The notes under the pieces are model-generated. The model was not told the origin of the DNA. It saw only the letters and a program-made list of their open reading frames with translations, and searched no databases. Both the position numbers and the translations under genes were made by a program. This document shows positions 17,173 through 24,903 of a stretch of DNA of 33,907 nt, in pieces (the first letter of the stretch is position 1; each line of letters starts with the position of its first letter). Source of the DNA: Armatimonadetes bacterium CG06_land_8_20_14_3_00_66_21. Its GTDB lineage: Bacteria > Armatimonadota > Abditibacteriia > CG2-30-66-41. The DNA is taken from positions 1 through 33,907 of the forward strand of contig PEVN01000328.1 in NCBI GenBank assembly GCA_002779825.1, in the 5' to 3' direction.

Positions 17173-19101
17173 TCAGTCTCCCTGCCCCTGCTTGATCGCG
17201 TTGAGCAGCCCGCCCTTGCGGATGACGTCGAGTTGGCGGTCGGTTAGGCCGTGGGTCACCTGGTAGGTAAGGTCCTTGGTGACGTTGCGGACGGCGAGGG
17301 GTTGGTCGGGGGCGAGGGCGGTGGTCAGGCCGGTGAGTTCGAGCTGGTCGCCTTGGTCAATGGTGTCGTAGTCGGCCGGGTCCTCGAAGGTGAGGGGCAG
17401 GATGCGGAAGTTGACTAGGTTGGCTTTGTGGATGCGGGCGAAGGATTTGGCCAGCACTGCTTTCAGCCCCAAGTACATCGGAACCAGCGCCGCGTGCTCG
17501 CGGGAGGAGCCTTGGCCGTAGTTGCCGCCGCCGACGACGAAGCCGCCGCTGGCGTCTTTGGCGCGCTGGGGGAAGGTGCTGTCCACCCCGTAGAACACGG
17601 CCTGCGAGTACGCCGGCACGTTGGAGCGGTACTTGAGCCACGTGCCTGCCGGCATGATGTGGTCGGTGGTGATGTTGTCTTCGAGCTTCAGCAGCACGGG
17701 CCCGCTGAGCTGATCGGGCAGCACCTCCGCCAACGGCAGCGGCGCGATGTTGGGGCCGCGGACGATCTCGACGGAGGCGGGATCGGCCGCGGGCGCGAGG
17801 ACCATGTTGTCGTCGATGGAGAAGCGCTCGGGCATCTCGACCGGCGGCTTGTCGCCGAGGGTGCGCGGGTCGGTGACCACACCCGTCAGGGCGGCGGCAA
17901 CGGCCACTTCGGGGCTGCACAGGTAGACCTTGTCGCCCTCGGTGCCGCTGCGACCGGGGAAGTTGCGGTTGAACGTCCGCAGCGAGACGGCGCCCGAAGG
18001 CGGCGATTGCCCCTGCCCGATGCACGGCCCGCAGCCGGACTCCAGCACCCGCACGCCGGCGGCGATGAGGTCCGCCAGGGCGCCGTTGCGGCCGATCATG
18101 GTGAAGACTTGCTTGGAGCCGGGCGACAGCGTCAGGCTCACGCCGGGGTGCACGCTCTTGCCGGCGAGGGCGTTGGCCACCAGCATCAGGTCCAGGAATG
18201 AGGAGTTGGTACAGCTTCCGACGCACACCTGGGCGACGGGCGTGCCGGCAAGTTCGGTCACCGTCTTGACCGCGTCCGGGCTGGACGGGCAGGCGAGCAG
18301 CGGCTCCAGCTCGCTGAGGTTGATCTCGACGACCTCGTCATACGTCGCGTCGGCGTCGGGACCCAGCTCGCGGTAGGCGTCTTCGCGGCCCTGAGCCTTG
18401 AGGAACGCCTGCGTTGCCGCGTCGCTGGGGAACACCGAGGTGGTGGCGCCTAACTCGGCGCCCATGTTGGTGATGGTCGCGCGCTCGGGCACGCTCAACG
18501 TGCCGACGCCCTCGCCGCAGTACTCCATGATCTTCCCGACGCCGCCCTTGACCGTCAGGCGACGCAGGACCTCGAGGATGACGTCCTTTGCGGCAACCCA
18601 CGGCTGGAGCTGCCCGGAGAGCTTGATGCCCACTACCTTGGGCGTGTTGAGGAAGAACGGCTGCCCAGCCATGGCGCAGGCTACATCCAGCCCGCCGGCG
18701 CCAATTGCCAGGGCGCCGATGCCGCCCGCGGTAGGTGTGTGGCTGTCCGACCCAAGCTGCGTGGCGCCCGGCGCGGCGAAGCGCTCCAGATGCACCTGAT
18801 GGCAGATGCCGTTCCCCGGGCGCGAGAAGTGGATGCCGTACTTCGCGGCGACGCCCTGGAGGTAGCGGTGGTCGTCGGCATTCTCGAACCCGGTCTGCAG
18901 CATGTTGTGGTCGACATAGCTCACGGAGAGCTTGGTCTTCACCCGCGGCAGCCCCATGGCTTCGAACTGGAGGTACGCCATGGTCCCGGTGGCGTCCTGC
19001 GTCAGGGTCTGGTCGATGCGGATCCCGATCTCTTCTCCCGGGGTGAGCGAACCTTCGACGAGGTGCTCTGAGAGGATTCTCTGGACAAGGTTTTGGCCCA
19101 T
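17173..19101 (-). CDS. acnA: aconitate hydratase
   Basis: LVQRILSEHLVEG...EIGIRIDQTLTQDATGTMAYLQFEAMG...SYVDHNMLQTGFENADDHRYL...GSDSHTPTAGGIGALAIGAGGLDVA...CVGSCTNSSFLDL...ESGCGPCIGQGQSPPSGAVSLRTFNRNFPGRSGT...YGQGSSREHAALVPMYLG; full set of aconitase motifs. Confidence 0.95.
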   Translation of the reverse strand: MGQNLVQRILSEHLVEGSLTPGEEIGIRIDQTLTQDATGTMAYLQFEAMGLPRVKTKLSVSYVDHNMLQTGFENADDHRYLQGVAAKYGIHFSRPGNGICHQVHLERFAAPGATQLGSDSHTPTAGGIGALAIGAGGLDVACAMAGQPFFLNTPKVVGIKLSGQLQPWVAAKDVILEVLRRLTVKGGVGKIMEYCGEGVGTLSVPERATITNMGAELGATTSVFPSDAATQAFLKAQGREDAYRELGPDADATYDEVVEINLSELEPLLACPSSPDAVKTVTELAGTPVAQVCVGSCTNSSFLDLMLVANALAGKSVHPGVSLTLSPGSKQVFTMIGRNGALADLIAAGVRVLESGCGPCIGQGQSPPSGAVSLRTFNRNFPGRSGTEGDKVYLCSPEVAVAAALTGVVTDPRTLGDKPPVEMPERFSIDDNMVLAPAADPASVEIVRGPNIAPLPLAEVLPDQLSGPVLLKLEDNITTDHIMPAGTWLKYRSNVPAYSQAVFYGVDSTFPQRAKDASGGFVVGGGNYGQGSSREHAALVPMYLGLKAVLAKSFARIHKANLVNFRILPLTFEDPADYDTIDQGDQLELTGLTTALAPDQPLAVRNVTKDLTYQVTHGLTDRQLDVIRKGGLLNAIKQGQGD

Positions 19102-19221
19102 GGTGGGTGTCCCCTTTCTGATGTGGAGTCGTGGTTGTGGTCGGTCGTTCCGGCGCCCTGATTCTACTGCGGGCGCAGTGACGGGTCAAGGAATGGTGTG
19201 GGAGACGGAGGAGAGCGGCGG

Positions 19222-19321
19222 CCGATCCGAGCCGCGACCGTGAGGGAGCCCGTGACACGCTGACGTGGTGCGCGACTCCGACGGCTCACGCGCTCCCTGA
19301 CACCGTCGCGGCTCGGATTGG
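19222..19321. repeat. about 100-bp palindromic (REP-like) intergenic element
   Basis: Left arm atccgagccgcgaccgtgagggagc (19225-19249); right arm gctccctgacaccgtcgcggctcggat (19292-19318), inverted with a perfect atccgagccgcgac core. Confidence 0.75.
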
Positions 19322-19365
19322 CTACGCGCCCCCGGGCCCTGGGCGAGTTCCCGCCGCAGTCCCCG

Positions 19366-20109
19366 TCAGCCAAGCTCTTCAATGATGTCCCGCAGCCGAG
19401 CGGCTTCCTCGTATCGCTCGGCGCGCACTGCATTGCGGAGCTGGATGTCCAGCCGGTCCCGCTCGCTAAGCGGCGCTCCCGACTCGATCTGCTTCCGCAG
19501 CTCTTGCAGGAAGTGGAACTCAGGCGTTCGGGTGGCAAGCTCGGGGCGCCCGTACTTGGCCAGGAGCTTCCGGAGAGCGCCTTCGCCCTCTTCCACATGC
19601 CGCAGTGCGGGGATCGGCCCGCGCTCATGCAGAACACGCATTGCCCGCGCCTGAGTCAGGTGGCTGATCACGTACGCCCGATGCTGCTCGGAGGAGACCC
19701 AATCCTGGCGGTCTTCCGCGTACTCCTCCAGCAGGTCGATGATGCGGAGGTTGTGTTCGGCGTCGCTTTCGGCCTGCTGGAACTCGCCGATCTGCAGGCA
19801 GCAGAGCCGGCGGTGGAAGTAGAGCATCGACTCATGGTGCAACGCGCCGCAGTCGCCGCTGTCCAGGGAGAACTCCTCGTCGCTGAAGCGGTGCCGCTCC
19901 AGGGCATCTTCGAAGAGTTCGAGCAGAGAGTCGTACCCATAGGGGCGTTGGCCGTCGGGGCGCCCGGTCAGCTCCATCTGCAAAATGCCCATCTCCAGGC
20001 GCATCTGGATTTTGGGCGTTCCGTCGGCGCCGACGATCTTGCGGGCTGTCACCCGCTCGTCTTCGTTGTAGGGCCAGGCATCGAGAGAGGGTCTGAGGTC
20101 CTTGCTCAT
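19366..20109 (-). CDS. UVR (UvrB/UvrC) motif-containing protein
   Basis: The C-terminus DRLDIQLRNAVRAERYEEAARLRDIIEELG is a canonical UVR motif; upstream helical region with FHRRLCCLQIGEFQQAESDAEHNLRIIDLLEEYAED. Confidence 0.8.
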   Translation of the reverse strand: MSKDLRPSLDAWPYNEDERVTARKIVGADGTPKIQMRLEMGILQMELTGRPDGQRPYGYDSLLELFEDALERHRFSDEEFSLDSGDCGALHHESMLYFHRRLCCLQIGEFQQAESDAEHNLRIIDLLEEYAEDRQDWVSSEQHRAYVISHLTQARAMRVLHERGPIPALRHVEEGEGALRKLLAKYGRPELATRTPEFHFLQELRKQIESGAPLSERDRLDIQLRNAVRAERYEEAARLRDIIEELG

Positions 20110-20161
20110 GAGGTACACCGCGAGTCGGCAGGTTCGCCGGTCTCTGTTGATCACCTACATT

Positions 20162-20620
20162 CTACGCAAGGGAGAGCCCCGTCGCCAACTCGCGCGCCGA
20201 CTGCGAGCGGCGGAAGCGGTGCAGCGCCACTCGCTCGGCGTCGGTCTTCGCCTCCCGCGTGAACAGCTCCTTCTCCAGCGCGGACCGCAGGGTCTCCTGC
20301 AGCGTGCCCAGCCAGGCCCGGGAGAGCACCTCTTCGTAGTGCTGTGCCGCATCGGGCAATGCCTCGAGGGGGTCGGCTCGCCCCTCCGCGTCCGCCTTCT
20401 GGCCGTCCAGCGGCTTGGGCTCGTAGCTCTCGTGGGCCAGGAAGTTGCGGATTCGGTTGGCGGAGGACTTCAGGAGATACGCCTCGTCCTGGATCCCGGT
20501 CTGCAGCAGCTCCCAGACCCGCAGGCGGCCCTCCGAGTAGGCGTCTTCGACCAAAGACGGGGAGAATCGGCAGAGCCGTTGTGCCTGGCGGCGGACGTAC
20601 GGGGAGAGTTCGATGAGCAT
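20162..20620 (-). CDS. sigma-70 region-2-like protein, putative small sigma factor-like regulator
   Basis: MLIELSPYVRRQAQRLCRFSPSLVEDAYSEGRLRVWELLQTGIQDEAYLLKSSANRIRNFLAHES...; good RBS (aggaggctggtcATG) on the minus strand. Confidence 0.55.
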   Translation of the reverse strand: MLIELSPYVRRQAQRLCRFSPSLVEDAYSEGRLRVWELLQTGIQDEAYLLKSSANRIRNFLAHESYEPKPLDGQKADAEGRADPLEALPDAAQHYEEVLSRAWLGTLQETLRSALEKELFTREAKTDAERVALHRFRRSQSARELATGLSLA

Positions 20621-20792
20621 GACCAGCCTCCTATGGTTCCCGCAGGCACCGTGGCACCACGGGTGGGCATTCGCACTGCCACAGGCGGGTTCCGCCGGTG
20701 GGTTTGCGGGCAGGAGCGTCGGGCCCAATCCCTTGTGGCACGCCTGGCGTGCTCAGCATCTCCTGCGCTCGTCATAGGTCCCAGAACGACAA

Positions 20793-20817
20793 ACGCCTCC
20801 GCGGGCGGCGGAGGCGT
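20793..20817 (-). terminator. intrinsic-terminator-like hairpin downstream of the SAM-riboswitch candidate
   Basis: Minus strand ACGCCTCCG-CCGCCCG-CGGAGGCGT (9-bp perfect stem) followed by TTGTCGTTC. Confidence 0.55.
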
Positions 20818-20850
20818 CCAAACAACGCATTCGCTCATCCTCGCGGAGAT

Positions 20851-20943
20851 CCGTCTCGTGGGTGTAGCACCTTTCCGGAGCGTTGGCTCCGGGAGGTTGC
20901 CGTGCACCTCGCCACGCCGATTAGTACACTCGCGATGAGACCT
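20851..20943 (-). promoter_or_regulatory. SAM-I/SAM-IV clan riboswitch candidate
   Basis: Minus-strand RNA GGUCUCAUCGCGAGUGUACUAAUCGGCGUGGCGAGGUGCACGGCAACCUCCCGGAGCCAACGCUCCGGAAAGGUGCUACACCCACGAGACGG: conserved GGCAACC...AAGGUGCUA core, P1 GUCUC/GAGAC, P2 GUGUAC/GUGCAC, P3 CCGGAGC/GCUCCGG. Confidence 0.75.
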
Positions 20944-21089
20944 AAGCGCCGGTTCATTACCGACACGCACAGTGTACCATCGCGCCGACGGCTCGTCAAG
21001 CGGCCGAGGCGCCGTGTTGACGGGTGCGCTCGGCACTCCTACAATGGCGACAGAGCTTGCCAGACCCCGCAGACTGGACCACCGCACCT

Positions 21090-22271
21090 ATGCACACGCC
21101 CCCCAACCTCCACACGATGGCGATCCACGCGGGCCAGGAACCGGAACCTGGCACCGGCGCCACGGCGACCCCGATCTACCAGACAGCATCCTTCGCCTTC
21201 CGCGACGCAAAGCACGCCGAGGACGCCTTCGCAGACGGCCGGGACCAGTACGTCTACACCCGCTGGGGCAACCCGACAACAGCGGCCTTCGAGCAGAAAC
21301 TCGCCGCGCTGGAAGGGGCCGAAGCAGCGCTGGCCACGGCCTCCGGCATGGCAGCCGTGTCCACCGCTGTTCTCTCCCAGGTCAAGCACGGCGATCACGC
21401 CATCTGCGCCCGAAATGTCTACTCCGCGTCGTTCACGCTGTTCTACCGCCGGCTCCCGACCATGGGCGTGGAGGTCTCGCTGGTGGACGGCACCGACGCG
21501 GCGGCGTTCGCTGCCGCCGTGCGCCCCAACACGAGACTGATCTACGCGGAGACACCGGGCAACCCAACGCTCCAGCTAACGGATCTGACCGCAGTCGGCG
21601 AGTTGGCGCACCGGGCGGGCGCGGTGCTGCTGGTGGACAACACCTTCGCCACACCGCTCAACCAGCGGCCGTTGGCCTTCGGCGCGACTGCCGTCCTCCA
21701 CAGCACGACCAAGTACCTGGGGGGGCATGGCGACTTGATCGGCGGGGCCATTGCCGGTTCGCACGCGTTTGTCGACTCGCTGTGGTCAACGCAGATCGAA
21801 CTGGGCGGCACGCCGAGCCCGTTCAACGCATTCCTGGGCTTGCGGGGCATGCAGACGTTCCCGCTCCGCATGGAGCGGCACAACCGCAACGCCCAATTGG
21901 TCGCGGAGGCTCTGGAGGCTACCCCCGAAGTTGCGTGGGTGGCCTACCCGGGACTGCCGAGCCACCCCCAGCACGAACTCGCTGCTCGACAGATGACGGG
22001 GTTCGGCGGGATGGTCTGTTTCGAACTCGCCGGCGGTCTGGACGCCGGCCGCAAACTGATCGACGGCGTCCAGCTCTGCACCCGGGCTGTCAGCCTCGGC
22101 GACGTGAAGACGCTGCTCTGCCATCCCGCTTCCTCGACCCATTTCCACGTTCCGGAGTCGGCCCGCCGGGAAGCCGGCATCACGGACGGTCTCGTGCGGC
22201 TGTCTGTCGGCCTGGAAGACCCGGAGGACATTCTCGCCGACCTTCGGCAAGCGCTGTTACGCAGGCGGTGA
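21090..22271 (+). CDS. Cys/Met metabolism PLP-dependent enzyme (cystathionine gamma-synthase / methionine gamma-lyase / O-acylhomoserine sulfhydrylase-like)
   Basis: TMAIHAGQEPEPGTGATATPIYQTASF...YTRWGNPTTAAFEQKLAALEGAEAALATASGMAA...ETPGNPTLQLTDL...VDNTFATPLNQRPLAFGATAVLHSTTKYLGGHGD...HPASSTH; PLP-Lys motif STTKYLGGH. Confidence 0.92.
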   Translation: MHTPPNLHTMAIHAGQEPEPGTGATATPIYQTASFAFRDAKHAEDAFADGRDQYVYTRWGNPTTAAFEQKLAALEGAEAALATASGMAAVSTAVLSQVKHGDHAICARNVYSASFTLFYRRLPTMGVEVSLVDGTDAAAFAAAVRPNTRLIYAETPGNPTLQLTDLTAVGELAHRAGAVLLVDNTFATPLNQRPLAFGATAVLHSTTKYLGGHGDLIGGAIAGSHAFVDSLWSTQIELGGTPSPFNAFLGLRGMQTFPLRMERHNRNAQLVAEALEATPEVAWVAYPGLPSHPQHELAARQMTGFGGMVCFELAGGLDAGRKLIDGVQLCTRAVSLGDVKTLLCHPASSTHFHVPESARREAGITDGLVRLSVGLEDPEDILADLRQALLRRR

Positions 22272-22510
22272 CTCAGTACCCCCTTGCACTCCATTCCTCG
22301 TCTCGGGAAAGCGGAACTTCCCGCCGGACGAAGCGTCGAGACCAGGACCGCCGCGTCACAACTCGTAGGTACAGAGCGCCCTGCCTTCACTGGTGCGGGG
22401 CACTTGCCGGCGTAGCGCGGCGAAGATAAGCTGTTGGAACGCGTTGGCCGGTCGTTCGCGCCAGTCGCTGCCGTTGGTCAGCTCCGCTGACTCGAAAGAA
22501 GGACGTACAG

Positions 22511-23050
22511 ATGTGTTACTCCAGAGGCTCCCTCCGCGGGGGGCTCTTGCTTAGCTGCTTGGCCGGCATCATCGCGGCTTCCGGGTGCGTGGCCGCGGGC
22601 GAGCTGGAAGTGGGCAACAAGATCCCGCCGCTCTTTATCAAAGCGCTTTCGGGGAAGACCGCAAACCTGAAGTCACTGTGCAGTCCGGGCGAGGCAGTTG
22701 TCCTGACGTTTTGGCGCAAGTTCCTTCCGGTCACCGGCGCTCACCTCCCCGCTATGGAGAAGCTCAACACTAAGTACTCGCCCAAAGTCACCCTGGTGGG
22801 CTTCGCGTTGGACATTGAGACGAAGGAAGAGCTGGACGCCTATTTTCAGCGCCTCAAGCCAGCGCCCACCTTTGAGACGTGCGGGAGCGCCGTGAGCAAA
22901 CAAGTCGCGGCGAAGTTCGGCGTGCAGTCGCATCCCACCGTGTGTGTTGTCAACCCGGAGGGAGTGATCACGTACGTGGAGACAGGGTTCGGGGCGAAGA
23001 CGGCCGGTGAGATTGACGAGGCGATCAAGAAGGTACTGGCCGGCAAGTAG
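22511..23050 (+). CDS. redoxin/thioredoxin-fold lipoprotein lacking the CXXC motif
   Basis: Lipobox-like LAGIIAASGC; VGNKIPPLFIKALSGKTANLKSLCSPGEAVVLTFWRKFLPVTGAHLPAMEKL...AAKFGVQSHPTVCVVNPEGVITYVETGFG; the cis-Pro region is kept and the CXXC position reads KFLPVTG. Confidence 0.75.
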   Translation: MCYSRGSLRGGLLLSCLAGIIAASGCVAAGELEVGNKIPPLFIKALSGKTANLKSLCSPGEAVVLTFWRKFLPVTGAHLPAMEKLNTKYSPKVTLVGFALDIETKEELDAYFQRLKPAPTFETCGSAVSKQVAAKFGVQSHPTVCVVNPEGVITYVETGFGAKTAGEIDEAIKKVLAGK

Positions 23051-23183
23051 GCGCGTGCTCTCAGGGGCTGTCCGGTCGCCGGTTCCCCGGTTTCTCTACA
23101 GGCCTTGGAGCGGCTTGGGGCGGCCGCATGGCGGCATGGTTGCAGGTGCGGGCTGACTGCCCGCATGCATTCGGAGGAGCGGC

Positions 23184-23699
23184 TTGATCACTCGCGTCAT
23201 CATTGAGCAGTTCTACGAGAACTTCGAGGAGGCCACCGTCGGCCAATGGCTGAAGGCGGAGGGAGACCGGGTCGAGAACGAAGAGCCTCTGGTCGAGCTG
23301 ATCACCGACAAGGCGACGTTCGAGTACGAATCTCCCGGCGCCGGCGTACTGCGTCGCCTCGTCGCCCAGGAGAAGAGCGCGGTGCCGGTGGGCTATGTCA
23401 TCGGCGTGCTCGGGGAACCGGACGACGCACTGCCCGACGTCGACCAGGAGAACTCGGAGCTGCTCGCCAAGAAGCAGGCCGAGCAGCAACTCGAAGCCAA
23501 CGCTGTCGGCGCGACGCCCCTGATCCGCAAGGCGCGTGCGGGCCGAGGCGTCCGAGCCACCCCGAAGGCCCGCGCGCGGGCACGCGAAGCAGGAGTAGAC
23601 CTCGAAGAGATCGCTCAGACTTCGGACGCGAAGATGCTCTCGGAAGAGGACGTGGAGCGGTTCCTCGTCCAGCGCCAGCAGCAAGGGCAGCCATGCTGA
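23184..23699 (+). CDS. lipoyl domain + E3-binding (PSBD) domain protein, E2-like without the catalytic acyltransferase domain
   Basis: EATVGQWLKAEGDRVENEEPLVELITDKATFEYESPGAGVLRRLVAQEKSAVPVGYVIGVLGE (lipoyl DKA motif) and GVRATPKARARAREAGVDLEEIAQTSDAKMLSEEDVERFL (PSBD); stops at 171 aa. TTG start inferred. Confidence 0.85.
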   Translation: MITRVIIEQFYENFEEATVGQWLKAEGDRVENEEPLVELITDKATFEYESPGAGVLRRLVAQEKSAVPVGYVIGVLGEPDDALPDVDQENSELLAKKQAEQQLEANAVGATPLIRKARAGRGVRATPKARARAREAGVDLEEIAQTSDAKMLSEEDVERFLVQRQQQGQPC

Positions 23700-24079
23700 T
23701 CCACGGCATCGGGACAGACATTGTGGAGATCGACCGGGTGGCGGCACTCATCGCCAAGTGGGATGAACGGTTCTTGGGGAAAGTGTTCTTCCAGGACGAG
23801 ATCGACTACTGCCGCAGTCGCCGCAGCTTTGCCCAGCACTTCGCCGCGCGGATTGCCGCCAAAGAGGCCGCCAGCAAAGCCTTAGGCACAGGGTGGCGAA
23901 ACGGAGTGCACTGGAAGACTGTCCAAATTGCCCGTCAGCCCGGCGCACGCCCGACCATCCAGTTGCACGGTCGCGCAAAGGAGCTTGCGGAGCAGTGGGG
24001 AGTCGGCGCCATTCACCTCACGATGTCCCACAGCAACAGCCACGCGATCGCTGACGTCCTCATGGAGAGGGCGGCCTGA
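23693..24079 (+). CDS. acpS: holo-[acyl-carrier-protein] synthase (4'-phosphopantetheinyl transferase)
   Basis: MLIHGIGTDIVEIDRVAALIAKWDERFLGKVFFQDEIDYC...QHFAARIAAKEAASKALGTGWRNGVHWKTVQI...LTMSHSNSHAIADVLME. Confidence 0.93.
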   Translation: MLIHGIGTDIVEIDRVAALIAKWDERFLGKVFFQDEIDYCRSRRSFAQHFAARIAAKEAASKALGTGWRNGVHWKTVQIARQPGARPTIQLHGRAKELAEQWGVGAIHLTMSHSNSHAIADVLMERAA

Positions 24080-24155
24080 AGTCTCGCCGCACTAGCGCCC
24101 CGTCGCCGCACGCCCCAGTCTGAGGCTCGACCCCGTCACCCAGGTACTCCGCCCC

Positions 24156-24899
24156 ATGATTCTCGACGGAAAATCCGCTCTCGTCACTGGCAGCTCCCGC
24201 GGCATCGGGAAGGCCATCGCGCTTGCGCTGGCGGACGCTGGGGCTGACGTGCTCGTCAACTACCGCGCGCGCGATGCCGAGGCAAACTCTGTGGTGACGG
24301 AGATCGAGAGCAAGGGGCGTCGCGCCATCTGCGTGCAGGCAGACGTGGGCGTCGCCACCGACGTGGACCGAATGGTGCAGGCAGCGCTGGAGGCGTTTGG
24401 CAAGATCGACGTGCTGGTCAACAACGCCGGCATCGTGCGCGACAAGTTCCTGGCATTCATGTCCGAAGCAGACTGGGACGAGGTCCTCGACACGAACCTG
24501 AAAGGGGCCTTCTTCTGCACCAAAGCGGTCAGCAAGCAGATGGTCCGGCAGAAGAGCGGGAAGATCATCAACATCTCCTCCGCTGCCGGTCTCCTGGGCG
24601 ACATGCTGCGGGTCAACTACTCCGCCGCCAAAGCCGGGATGATCGGGATGACGAAGGCCGCGGCGCGTGAGTTGGCGGCACGCGGCGTTACCGTCAACGC
24701 TTTGGCCCCGGGGTTGATCGAGACTGAGATCACCTCGGATATGAAGGACAACCGCCGGCAACAGCTCCTGAGCATGATTCCCGCCGCCCGCTTTGGGGCA
24801 CCGGAGGAAGTCGCGTCCGTGGTCGTGTTCTTAGCCTCCCCCGCAGCGGATTACCTGACCGGACAGGTGCTCTCGGTGGACGGCGGATTGAGGATGTAG
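24156..24899 (+). CDS. fabG: 3-oxoacyl-ACP reductase-type SDR
   Basis: LDGKSALVTGSSRGIGKAIALALADAGADV...VLVNNAGIVRDKFLAFMSEADWDEVLDTNLKGAFFCTKAV...SSAAGLLGDMLRVNYSAAKAGMIGMTKAAARELAARGVTVNALAPGLIETEIT...YLTGQVLSVDGGL. Confidence 0.93.
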   Translation: MILDGKSALVTGSSRGIGKAIALALADAGADVLVNYRARDAEANSVVTEIESKGRRAICVQADVGVATDVDRMVQAALEAFGKIDVLVNNAGIVRDKFLAFMSEADWDEVLDTNLKGAFFCTKAVSKQMVRQKSGKIINISSAAGLLGDMLRVNYSAAKAGMIGMTKAAARELAARGVTVNALAPGLIETEITSDMKDNRRQQLLSMIPAARFGAPEEVASVVVFLASPAADYLTGQVLSVDGGLRM

Positions 24900-24903
24900 C
24901 GCA

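Noticed and set aside
20851-20943. Plus-strand riboswitch controlling the PLP enzyme at 21090
   Set aside because: The conserved GGCAACC...AAGGUGCUA core is only on the minus strand; the plus strand lacks any riboswitch consensus I could recognise.
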